Below, in pieces: positions 24,801 through 31,375 of a stretch of DNA of 43,107 bases. This stretch comes from Tsukamurella sp. 8F. GTDB taxonomy: Bacteria; Actinomycetota; Actinomycetes; Mycobacteriales; Mycobacteriaceae. The number at the start of each line of letters is the position of its first letter. Within the stretch, counting starts at the first letter, position 1. The stretch spans positions 1 through 43,107 of the forward strand of contig NZ_JARFTP010000035.1 of NCBI RefSeq assembly GCF_029167375.1. Direction: 5' to 3'. The notes under the pieces were generated by a model. It saw only the letters and a list, made by a program, of their open reading frames with translations. It did no database searches and was not told the origin of the DNA. Made by a program: the position numbers and the translations under genes.

Positions 24801-25268
24801 TCAGGGGAGCCAGACATCACGCCGCGGGCCGAGGGCGCGGGTGATCCGCTCCTGCTGGTGCGGGGGCATCGGCGGCAGGTCGCCGGCGTCGAACCACGCG
24901 ACCTCGGTGGACTCGTCGTCTGCGACGCGCGCCTCGCCGGAGACGTAGCGGCACAGGAACAGGATCGAGAGATACTGGGACACATCGCCGTTGGGGTAGG
25001 TGACCACATCGTCCGTGCGCACCGAGACCAGGTCGACGATGCGTGCCGTCACGCCCGTCTCCTCGGTGATCTCGCGCAGGATCGCGTCCGCGGGCTGCTC
25101 GCCGGGTTCGAGCACCCCGGCGGGGCTGGCCCAGTGTCCGAAGTCCGAACGCTTCCCGAGGAGTACCCGGCCTTCGTCGTCCACGACGACTGCGGCGACT
25201 CCGGGAAGCCACAGCAGGTCGGTGCCGATCTTCCTGCGGATGGTGCGGATGTATTCGGGGATGGGCAT
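24801..25268 (-). CDS. Nudix hydrolase
   Basis: A 155-residue Nudix protein. The box is complete: Gly51, Glu57, Arg65-Glu66, Glu69-Glu70 and Gly72 in GVLEPGEQPADAILREITEE and TGV. A WASPAGVLEP entry and C-terminal VAWFDAGDLPPMPPH fit small cytoplasmic hydrolases of nucleoside diphosphate derivatives. The N-terminal YIRTIRRKIGTDLLWLPGVA is common in a large actinobacterial group of unknown substrate. TACGGT ends 6 nt before the ATG on this strand, so the mRNA is probably leaderless. It is divergent from the serine hydrolase with 33 bp between. Confidence 0.92.
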   Translation of the reverse strand: MPIPEYIRTIRRKIGTDLLWLPGVAAVVVDDEGRVLLGKRSDFGHWASPAGVLEPGEQPADAILREITEETGVTARIVDLVSVRTDDVVTYPNGDVSQYLSILFLCRYVSGEARVADDESTEVAWFDAGDLPPMPPHQQERITRALGPRRDVWLP

Positions 25269-25274
25269 GCTTGC

Positions 25275-25280
25275 ACCGTA
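25275..25280 (-). promoter_or_regulatory. Leaderless -10 of the Nudix gene (TACGGT)
   Basis: TACGGT on the minus strand ends 6 nt before the ATG at 25268. Confidence 0.5.
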
Positions 25281-25301
25281 CGCACGGCGACGGGAGCGGG
25301 C

Positions 25302-26399
25302 ATGGCGGGACTGACCGAGCTGGTGGAGCGGGCGGCCGCGCCCGGCGTGGTGGCGGCGATCGACGATCCCGGCGGAGGTGAGCTCGCCGTCGTCGGCCGG
25401 GCCACCCTCGACGGCGCCCCGATGACCCGCGACACCGTCTTCCGGATCGCATCTGTCACCAAGCCCGTCCTCGCCGCGGCGGCCCTCGTGCTGGTGCAGC
25501 GGGGCACCGTCGGGCTCGACGACGATGTGGCGCGGTGGTTGCCCCCGCTGGGGTCCGTTCGCGTGTTGCGGGACCCGGCCGGGCCGCTGGACGACACCGT
25601 GCCGCTCGCGCGGCCGATCACGGTGCGGCACCTGCTGGAGTCGTCGTCCGGCATGGGCTTCGTCTCCGACTTCGGAGCGCCCGTCATGGAACTGCTCAGG
25701 GAACGGCTGCACCAGGGCCCGCCCGACCCCGACTCGATGCCCCCGACCGACGAGTGGGTGGCGCTCCTGGACCAGGTGCCTCTCGTGCACCAGCCGGGTG
25801 CGGGGTGGAGCTACAACACCGGCTACGAGTTGCTGGGAATCGTGCTGGCGAGGGCGGCGGGCACCACGCTGGGTGAGGTGCTGGCCGAGACGCTGTTCGA
25901 GCCGCTGGGGATGGCCGATTCCGGCTTCTGGACCGCATCGGGACGCCTCGGTGACGAGGTGGCGGCCGGCCCCGACGGCCTGTGCGTCCTCGATCCGCCC
26001 GCGGGCGCCTACACGCGCCCACCCGCGTTCGAGTCGGGTGCCGGGGGACTGGTGTCGACCGTGGACGACCTGCTGCGATTCGGGCGGATGCTGCGCAGCC
26101 GCGGCGCAGATGTGTTGACGGAGGAGTCGGTGCGGGCGATGACGACGGCGCACGTGCCGCCGCAACCGGGCAACGTCTTCATGGACGGGGCCGGGTGGGG
26201 ATACGGCGGCGGCGTCGACGTGGCGGCCGGCCGGCCGTGGCAGGTGCCGGGGCGGTACGGCTGGATCGGCGGCTCGGGGACGGCCTTCTACCTCTACCCG
26301 AATGGCCGGATCGCGGTGTGGCTCAGCCAGTTGCAGCTGCGCGGCCCCGACGACTACTCGGCGATCGGCGAGTTCCTCACCTACGCGGCCTCCGCGTGA
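25302..26399 (+). CDS. Serine hydrolase, beta-lactamase class C family
   Basis: A 365-residue protein of the beta-lactamase/penicillin-binding-like esterase fold. The nucleophile motif SxxK is Ser51-Val-Thr-Lys54 in FRIASVTKPVLA. The tyrosine motif appears as GWSYNTGYELLG, the YNTG variant common in the esterase-type members, and RYGWIGGSGTAFYLYP is the third active-site region. There is no signal peptide, so a cytoplasmic esterase or peptidase role is more likely than antibiotic resistance. The start has a GGGAGCGGG ribosome site. Confidence 0.9.
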   Translation: MAGLTELVERAAAPGVVAAIDDPGGGELAVVGRATLDGAPMTRDTVFRIASVTKPVLAAAALVLVQRGTVGLDDDVARWLPPLGSVRVLRDPAGPLDDTVPLARPITVRHLLESSSGMGFVSDFGAPVMELLRERLHQGPPDPDSMPPTDEWVALLDQVPLVHQPGAGWSYNTGYELLGIVLARAAGTTLGEVLAETLFEPLGMADSGFWTASGRLGDEVAAGPDGLCVLDPPAGAYTRPPAFESGAGGLVSTVDDLLRFGRMLRSRGADVLTEESVRAMTTAHVPPQPGNVFMDGAGWGYGGGVDVAAGRPWQVPGRYGWIGGSGTAFYLYPNGRIAVWLSQLQLRGPDDYSAIGEFLTYAASA

Positions 26400-26407
26400 G
26401 CGTCGAT

Positions 26408-26422
26408 TACCCCACGGGGGTA
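26408..26422. promoter_or_regulatory. CsoR-type copper operator
   Basis: TACCCC-ACG-GGGGTA is a perfect 6-bp-arm palindrome of the kind bound by the copper repressor CsoR. It runs into TATGCT at 26421-26426, a fair -10 hexamer, so a bound repressor would block the promoter of the HMA gene 60 bp downstream. Confidence 0.65.
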
Positions 26423-26481
26423 TGCTGGGCGGCGTTGCGGGCAGGATGGAACCCGATCGTCTTCTAGGCAGGAGTGTGGAG

Positions 26482-26685
26482 ATGGCAGTCGAGACCTACA
26501 CGGTGACGGGCATGACGTGCGCTCACTGCGCTGCGTCGGTGCGCGAGGAGATCTCCGAGATCGCCGGGGTGACCGAGGTGGACGTGAACGTCGATACGGG
26601 CGCGGTCACCGTGACCAGCGATGCCGCGCTGCAGCGCGATGCCGTCGCCGCCGCCGTCGACGAGGCCGGTTACGCCCTGGCTTGA
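26482..26685 (+). CDS. Heavy-metal-associated domain protein, CopZ-like copper chaperone
   Basis: A 67-residue single HMA domain. Cys13 and Cys16 in GMTCAHCAASV bind one Cu(I), and the C-terminal VDEAGYALA is also typical. By family knowledge it carries copper in the cytoplasm to a P1B ATPase or to CsoR. A GGAGTGTGGAG ribosome site precedes the ATG. The CsoR-like operator upstream supports copper control. No copper ATPase or csoR gene is seen within the window, so it is a solitary chaperone. Confidence 0.93.
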   Translation: MAVETYTVTGMTCAHCAASVREEISEIAGVTEVDVNVDTGAVTVTSDAALQRDAVAAAVDEAGYALA

Positions 26686-26720
26686 GCCCGGATCGGTGGT
26701 CCGGCGTCGTCGGCTGATCC

Positions 26721-27386
26721 TCACAGCGTCTTCCAGGTGATCGTTCGGAGACCTGCTCTCGGGCGTGCACCTGCGGGCACGGCCGAGCCGCGCTTGACCA
26801 GTTCGCGCCGGGGGACCCCCTGGGCGATCCGGGCCTCGAGCACGTCGGGATCGAAGTCCACACCGATCGGGTCGGCCTCGAATTCGCCGCTGTCCAACCA
26901 GGCCAGCAGCTCCTCGTTGGTGGCGAAGTTGTCGACCTGGAGCTCGAGCCGGTGGCCGTCGGGGTCCTCGTAGTACATCGAGGTCGTCGGTCCGTGGTTG
27001 ATCGTCCACACGGGTTCGATCCCCAGGTCGGCCAGCCTTCGGTAGTTGGTGACCAGCTTGTCGAGGCTCTCGTAGGTGAATGCGATGTGGTCGACACCCC
27101 AGAACTTCCGGTGCCTGCTCCAGACGATCCCCGGAATCCGCAGTAGCCACGGCGTCCCGATGAGCGCGATCCGGTGATGCTCGTGGTCGTAGGTGATGAA
27201 CGTGATCATCCTGTCCTCGAAGGTGACCGTGCCGTCCAGCACGGTGGTGTACCACTCGGCCATCTCTCGCCTGCGCGGCGTCTTCATGACGACGTGTGCC
27301 AGCTTCGACGGTGCGTGCGGGTGAGGCTCCCGTGCGAGGTCCTCGGAGCTGACTCTGATCATGGGTGCGGCTGTGTTCCGTTTCAT
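26721..27386 (-). CDS. VOC family protein, extradiol dioxygenase-like
   Basis: A 221-residue protein with two beta-alpha-beta modules (about 26-80 and 96-155). The metal triad of extradiol dioxygenases can be read as His31 (KLAHVVMKTP), His100 (GVDHIAFTY) and Glu148 (DGHRLELQVDNF). These enzymes cleave catechols next to the hydroxyls with Fe(II); glyoxalase-like alternatives cannot be excluded. A C-terminal extension of about 65 residues follows. It lies 67 bp downstream of the FAH-family gene on the same strand, which supports a meta-cleavage pathway. Confidence 0.85.
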   Translation of the reverse strand: MKRNTAAPMIRVSSEDLAREPHPHAPSKLAHVVMKTPRRREMAEWYTTVLDGTVTFEDRMITFITYDHEHHRIALIGTPWLLRIPGIVWSRHRKFWGVDHIAFTYESLDKLVTNYRRLADLGIEPVWTINHGPTTSMYYEDPDGHRLELQVDNFATNEELLAWLDSGEFEADPIGVDFDPDVLEARIAQGVPRRELVKRGSAVPAGARPRAGLRTITWKTL

Positions 27387-27453
27387 GCGCAGTCCTTGCG
27401 TCGTGGGTTCCGAGATGGTGGTGCGCCGGACGAGGCATGCCGACGCGGTCCGG

Positions 27454-28407
27454 TCAGCAGACGACCCGGTTTCGTTGGGTGCCGAAGGGCCCGAGGGTGA
27501 GTTCGACCAGATCGCCCCTCCGGAGGAATCTGAGCTGCTCGAGGCCGGAACCGCCGGTACAGCATCCGGTGCCGAGTACCTCTCCGACCGCGAGGGACTC
27601 GCCGCGGGAGGCCTCTGCCACCATGGCCGGGACGCCGTGCCGCATGTCCGACGTGGTGCACGTCGCGCGCAGCCGGGAGTTGACGCGGACCTCGCCGGTC
27701 AGCGCACGCGGATCGGGGACCTCGTCGCGAGTCGCGAGCCACGGCCCCAGGACGTTGCCGGTGTCGAAGTCCTTGCCCTTCGCCGGGCCCATGCCGGAGA
27801 ACAGCTCGCCGACCAGGACGTCGCGTGCGGACAGGTCGTCGAGGAGCGTGTAACCGAATACGTGCCCCGGCGCGTCCGACTCCTCGATGTCACGTCCCGC
27901 GGCGCCGATGACGACTGCGAGTTCCAACTCGTAGTCCAGTTGCCGCGTGTAGGCCGGCGCCGAGACGTCGTCGTAGGGGCCGATGACGGAGAGGTGGTTC
28001 CCCTTGTAGTAGGCGGGACGGCGGTACCAGTGCCGGGGCGGCCGGAGTATGCCGGTCCGGCGTAGTGCCCCCGCGACGATCTTGCCGGCGCGTACCTCGA
28101 CACCGGCCTCGAAGGCGCCACGGACATGCCCCTCGTAGACGCTGAAGTTCCGCATCCGTGGCGGAGCCAGGGGCGCGATCAACCGCACGTCTGCCAGCGG
28201 GCGGACGAGCTTCTCGGGCGCACAGGCGGCGAGCGCCGACGCCCGAGGGCTCGCGATCGCCCACTGCTTGATCAGGGTGGTCATAGGGTCGGGTTCGGCG
28301 GCCGGTAGCGGCGGGTCGAGCACTCCGTCGAGTTCGAGTACATGGGCCGCATCGAGTCTGGCGCCGACGTGGACCACGCCGTCGGCGATGTACCGGCCCA
28401 GGATCAC
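27454..28407 (-). CDS. Fumarylacetoacetate hydrolase family protein
   Basis: A 317-residue FAH-fold enzyme. The metal ligands are Glu160 and Glu162 in LDYELELAVVIG and an Asp in FGYTLLDDLSARD (about 190); the N-terminal RNFSVYEGHV and GKDFDTGNVLGPWL are further conserved parts. The family hydrolyses or isomerises 1,3-diketo and ring-cleavage acids. With the adjacent VOC dioxygenase it probably processes a ring-cleavage product, though the substrate is unknown. The GTG at 28407 overlaps the upstream membrane protein stop by 4 bp. Confidence 0.88.
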   Translation of the reverse strand: MILGRYIADGVVHVGARLDAAHVLELDGVLDPPLPAAEPDPMTTLIKQWAIASPRASALAACAPEKLVRPLADVRLIAPLAPPRMRNFSVYEGHVRGAFEAGVEVRAGKIVAGALRRTGILRPPRHWYRRPAYYKGNHLSVIGPYDDVSAPAYTRQLDYELELAVVIGAAGRDIEESDAPGHVFGYTLLDDLSARDVLVGELFSGMGPAKGKDFDTGNVLGPWLATRDEVPDPRALTGEVRVNSRLRATCTTSDMRHGVPAMVAEASRGESLAVGEVLGTGCCTGGSGLEQLRFLRRGDLVELTLGPFGTQRNRVVC

Positions 28408-28775
28408 GGCGTGCCGCCGATCGCCACCAGCGCGCCTATGCCGAGCACCGCGTCCTCGATGATCGTTCCCAGATTTCGAGCTCCTGCGCGGTCGCCCGCG
28501 CCCATCGCAGCTGCTCTGGTCCCCGCGAGCAGAATGGCGGCGACGGCCCACGATTCCACGAATGCGCGCTCTCTTCGACCGAGGGCATAGCGGGCCACAC
28601 CGAAGGCCAGACCCGCGTTGAACGCCCCGATCTCCCGCTGGTACCAACGTGACTCGGGCCAGCCGTACCAGTCGGCGACGCGACGGGGCGCAAGCCAGTG
28701 CCCAGCGAACGCTCCCAGTCCCATCGCCAGTGCCCCCGCTCCGAGTCCGATCGTGACGGTGTTCTCGCGTGTCAT
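28404..28775 (-). CDS. Small membrane protein, paralogue of 29697-30167
   Basis: A 123-residue protein with about three to four hydrophobic segments. The central motif RWYQREIGAFNAGLAFGVAR is repeated in altered form in the other small membrane protein of this cluster (PWFRRETGTANAGYAYGAIR), and both end with an LGxGAL segment. I do not recognise a named family with certainty. A GAGGAGG ribosome site precedes the ATG. It is the first gene of the leftward operon, next to the TetR-type palindrome, and is coupled to the FAH gene by a 4-bp overlap. Confidence 0.82.
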   Translation of the reverse strand: MTRENTVTIGLGAGALAMGLGAFAGHWLAPRRVADWYGWPESRWYQREIGAFNAGLAFGVARYALGRRERAFVESWAVAAILLAGTRAAAMGAGDRAGARNLGTIIEDAVLGIGALVAIGGTP

Positions 28776-28791
28776 AGCACCTCCTCAACAC

Positions 28792-28820
28792 TTGACTGAT
28801 TATCAATCAGTTGGAAGACT
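28792..28820 (+). promoter_or_regulatory. Candidate rightward promoter around the operator
   Basis: TTGACT (28792-28797) and AAGACT (28815-28820) are spaced by 17 bp, giving a sigma-70-type promoter toward the SDR gene. The 17-bp palindrome occupies most of the spacer. Confidence 0.45.
28795..28811. promoter_or_regulatory. TetR-type operator between divergent operons
   Basis: ACTGATT-ATC-AATCAGT is a perfect 7-bp-arm palindrome between the starts at 28775 and 28867. It is A+T-rich against a very G+C-rich background. The TetR gene in the rightward operon is the obvious candidate to bind it and silence both operons. Confidence 0.7.
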
Positions 28821-28866
28821 ACGTCTCGTACCCGACGGCGTCAACGCGTCCGGAAGAGAGGAACGT

Positions 28867-29700
28867 GTGAGTAGGAATCAGATCGCAGGCCAGCGCATCC
28901 TGGTGACCGGAGCGTCGAGCGGCATCGGCCGGGCGTTGGCGATCCGGCTGGCCGGAGCAGGCGCGCGCGTCGCCCTGGTGGCGCGCAGAACGAGTCTGCT
29001 GCACGAGGCCGCGGCCGAGATCGTCGCGGCGGGCGGTGCCGAGCCCGTTGTTCTCACTGCGGACCTGTCCCAGCGGGGCGCCGCCACGCAGCTCGCCCAT
29101 CAGGTGTTCGATCGTCTCGACGGGGTCGATGTGCTCGTCAACAACGCCGGCGCGAATCTGACCGGAGCCTTGAGTCGTTACGCCGACGACGACGCCGCCC
29201 GCGCCGTGTTCGAGACCAACCTCTGGTCACCGCTCGCGCTCACCGCGGCCGTGGTCCCCGGGATGCGTCGTCGCGGCACGGGCACGATCGTCAACGTCAC
29301 GTCGACGGTGCAGGCAGTGCCGTTGCCGCTCCTGGGCTACTACGCAGCGTCGAAAGCCGCTCTGGCGCAGGCGACCACCTCACTGCGAGAGGAGCTCGCC
29401 GCCACCACGATCCGGGTGTTGGAGGTGACCCCGGGAGGCACCGACACCGCGCTCCGGGACGTCGACGGGCTGCCGTGGCGCGGGGCCGCGCCGCGGACGA
29501 TTCCCCCGGTCTCCGCCGAGGCGATGGCGTCCGCGATCCTGCGCGCCCTGCAGAGCGACACCCGCCGCCTGGTGTACCCGCGTTACTCGCGTGTGCCGCT
29601 CGAACTCCCCGCGGTCGGGCGGCTCGTAGCCCACATAGCCGGTCGGCGGGTCGACACCCTAGGCGCACTATCCGACGAATCCCCAGGAGACCGACCATGA
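28867..29700 (+). CDS. SDR family oxidoreductase
   Basis: A 277-residue classical short-chain dehydrogenase. It has TGASSGIG (14-21) for the cofactor, NNAG (92-95), Ser146 in VTSTVQA and the catalytic Tyr159-Lys163 in GYYAASKAAL. ARRTS after the second strand favours NADP(H). The C-terminus is a 40-residue tail with proline-rich LVYPRYSRVPLELPAVGRLV, as in the membrane-associated DltE-like group. AGAGGAAC precedes the GTG. It is first in the rightward operon next to the palindrome, coupled by ATGA to the next gene. Substrate unknown. Confidence 0.88.
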   Translation: MSRNQIAGQRILVTGASSGIGRALAIRLAGAGARVALVARRTSLLHEAAAEIVAAGGAEPVVLTADLSQRGAATQLAHQVFDRLDGVDVLVNNAGANLTGALSRYADDDAARAVFETNLWSPLALTAAVVPGMRRRGTGTIVNVTSTVQAVPLPLLGYYAASKAALAQATTSLREELAATTIRVLEVTPGGTDTALRDVDGLPWRGAAPRTIPPVSAEAMASAILRALQSDTRRLVYPRYSRVPLELPAVGRLVAHIAGRRVDTLGALSDESPGDRP

Positions 29701-30167
29701 ACCGACTTCCCATCGTCATCGCCCGCCGGCACGAGCGCGCCGGCGCGCTCGCCGCGCTCGCACACGTCGGAACCGCGCTCGTCGCGCATTTCGCCGTTCC
29801 GCCGGGGTTGGACACCAGGCTCGGACTGGTCGCCGATCCGTGGTTCCGCCGCGAGACCGGTACCGCCAACGCCGGCTATGCCTACGGGGCGATCCGCGTC
29901 TATCGCGGAGACCGCGACGCGACGTTCCTGCGGGCGACGGCCATCGCCGGCCTGGCGATGGCAGGCGTACGCAGCGTCGCCACGTTGCGCGGCGAGCGCC
30001 GCGGCGTCCTCAGTGGTGCCGTCATCGCCAGCGACCTCGCGCTCGGGCTCGGCGCCCTCGGGCTGGCCCACCTCATCGATCGCGAGCACGACGGGGCCCG
30101 ATCCCGGCTGCAGCGATTCGTCACCACTCCCGCCCTGCTGAGGCTGCACGAGGAGTCGCTGAACTAG
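29697..30167 (+). CDS. Small membrane protein, paralogue of 28404-28775
   Basis: A 156-residue protein with hydrophobic segments at about 16-33, 78-96 and 108-128. Its core PWFRRETGTANAGYAYGAIR, an Arg/Asp-containing linker and the LGLGALGLAHLID end align with the 123-residue protein of the leftward operon, so they are diverged copies of one family. It has longer ends: a basic start and a 30-residue C-terminal tail. It overlaps the SDR stop by 4 bp and ends 12 bp before the TetR gene. No function can be assigned. Confidence 0.82.
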   Translation: MNRLPIVIARRHERAGALAALAHVGTALVAHFAVPPGLDTRLGLVADPWFRRETGTANAGYAYGAIRVYRGDRDATFLRATAIAGLAMAGVRSVATLRGERRGVLSGAVIASDLALGLGALGLAHLIDREHDGARSRLQRFVTTPALLRLHEESLN

Positions 30168-30179
30168 CGTTGCCCCATC

Positions 30180-30827
30180 ATGTCCGCAAAGTCGAACGCC
30201 GCCCCCGACCGCCGTCGGCTCCTGATCGCCGCCGCGCGCGACCTGTTCGGCACCCGTTCCTACGACAAGGTGACCACCACCGAGATCGCCAACACCGCCG
30301 GGGTCGCCTACGGCCTGATCGCCCACCATTTCGGCAACAAGCGCGGCCTCTATCTGGCTGCCATGGACGACATCCGGTCGGAGATCGACGCCAGTCAGGA
30401 CGAGCCCGTTCCGGGCGATACGCTCGAGGAACAACTGCACAACGCCCTGCGGCGCCATGTCGCATACATCGACGAACACCGGACCGGCTACATCGCCCTC
30501 ATGCGCGGAGCCTTGGGCGCGGACCCCGACATGCGGTCGAGGCTCGATGAGCTCCGCTGGGGAGGCGCGACGCGCATACTGCAACGGATCGGCGTCACGG
30601 GCGAGCCCTCTCCAGTCCTCCGCGCCGCGATGCGGGGTTGGGTCGCGATGCTCGACGAGTTGATGCTCGACCGGCTGGACAACGCCGATACCAGCATCGA
30701 ATCCGTCGTTCAGCTGGCCGCGGACGCCTTGATCAGCACGCTGAGGACCGCGCATGCGATGGGCCCGGTCGTGGTGTCGGATCCCGACGCTCTCGATATG
30801 ATCGTCGACCCGGGCGGCCCACCCTGA
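30180..30827 (+). CDS. TetR family transcriptional regulator
   Basis: A 215-residue TetR regulator. The HTH domain (about 10-58) reads LLIAAARDLFGTRSYDKVTT, TEIANTAGVAYGLIAHHFGN and KRGLYLAAM, the standard three-helix pattern. The C-terminal helical domain (65-200) would bind a ligand and dimerise. It is the third gene of the rightward operon whose promoter holds a 17-bp palindrome, so autoregulation and control of the leftward operon are likely. The inducer is probably a pathway substrate or a CoA/acid intermediate; that is inference. Confidence 0.92.
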   Translation: MSAKSNAAPDRRRLLIAAARDLFGTRSYDKVTTTEIANTAGVAYGLIAHHFGNKRGLYLAAMDDIRSEIDASQDEPVPGDTLEEQLHNALRRHVAYIDEHRTGYIALMRGALGADPDMRSRLDELRWGGATRILQRIGVTGEPSPVLRAAMRGWVAMLDELMLDRLDNADTSIESVVQLAADALISTLRTAHAMGPVVVSDPDALDMIVDPGGPP

Positions 30828-30866
30828 CCTACCCGCCGCACGCCGATCGGTCAGACCCCGCGCCGA

Positions 30867-30872
30867 TAGGGT
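30867..30872 (+). promoter_or_regulatory. Leaderless -10 (TAGGGT)
   Basis: TAGGGT ends 7 nt before the ATG at 30880, and there is no ribosome site. It supports that start over the in-frame GTG at 30871, which overlaps the box. Confidence 0.5.
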
Positions 30873-30879
30873 GTTGCGC

Positions 30880-31362
30880 ATGACCAACCCCGAATCCGCC
30901 GCGCCGCCCGTCCAGCACGAGTGGGTCGCCGGTCCCGGCGACGCCGCACGGATCGCGCTCACCGCGACCATGGCGACGGTCCGGCGCCCGGCGTTGGTAG
31001 TCGTCGCCGTCGTGTGGTTGCTGTACATCGTGATCCGTGCGGTGGCCGTTGGCCCGGACGTCTGGCTGATCGGGATCCTGCTGCCGCTGATCCCGGTGGC
31101 GATCACGTACTTCCTCGTATATCGCAACCTCCGCGCCTCCATGGGACCGGGAGCGCAGTGGGTATCGGGGTTCGGCGAGGAGTCCATGCTGATCGGAGGG
31201 CCGTTGGGCAGGTCGGTGCTGCCGTACCGATCCCTGAGCGGCATCCGGGTCGGTGGCCGCCTCGTCTTCCTCACGGTGAGGCCCCGCGGTCGCCTCGGCT
31301 TCCCCGCGGCGCTGTTCCCGCCGGACGCCGTCGCTCACGTCCGCGCGCGTATCGACGACTGA
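30880..31362 (+). CDS. Membrane protein with PH-like (YcxB-type) domain
   Basis: A 160-residue protein. Two hydrophobic helices lie at about 36-58 and 62-84, preceded by a 30-residue soluble start with an EWVAGPGDAARIALTAT strand. The C-terminal region (90-158) reads QWVSGFGEESMLIGGPLGRS, VLPYRSLSGIRVGGRLVFL and FPAALFPPDAV, the pattern of YcxB-like bacterial PH domains. Its role is unknown. It converges on the acyl-CoA oxidase gene with a 13-bp gap. Confidence 0.8.
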   Translation: MTNPESAAPPVQHEWVAGPGDAARIALTATMATVRRPALVVVAVVWLLYIVIRAVAVGPDVWLIGILLPLIPVAITYFLVYRNLRASMGPGAQWVSGFGEESMLIGGPLGRSVLPYRSLSGIRVGGRLVFLTVRPRGRLGFPAALFPPDAVAHVRARIDD

Positions 31363-31375
31363 CCGGACGGGGCCG

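Noticed and set aside
25302-26399. Antibiotic-resistance beta-lactamase
   Set aside because: No signal peptide and the YNTG variant motif; general esterase-type serine hydrolase is the safer call.
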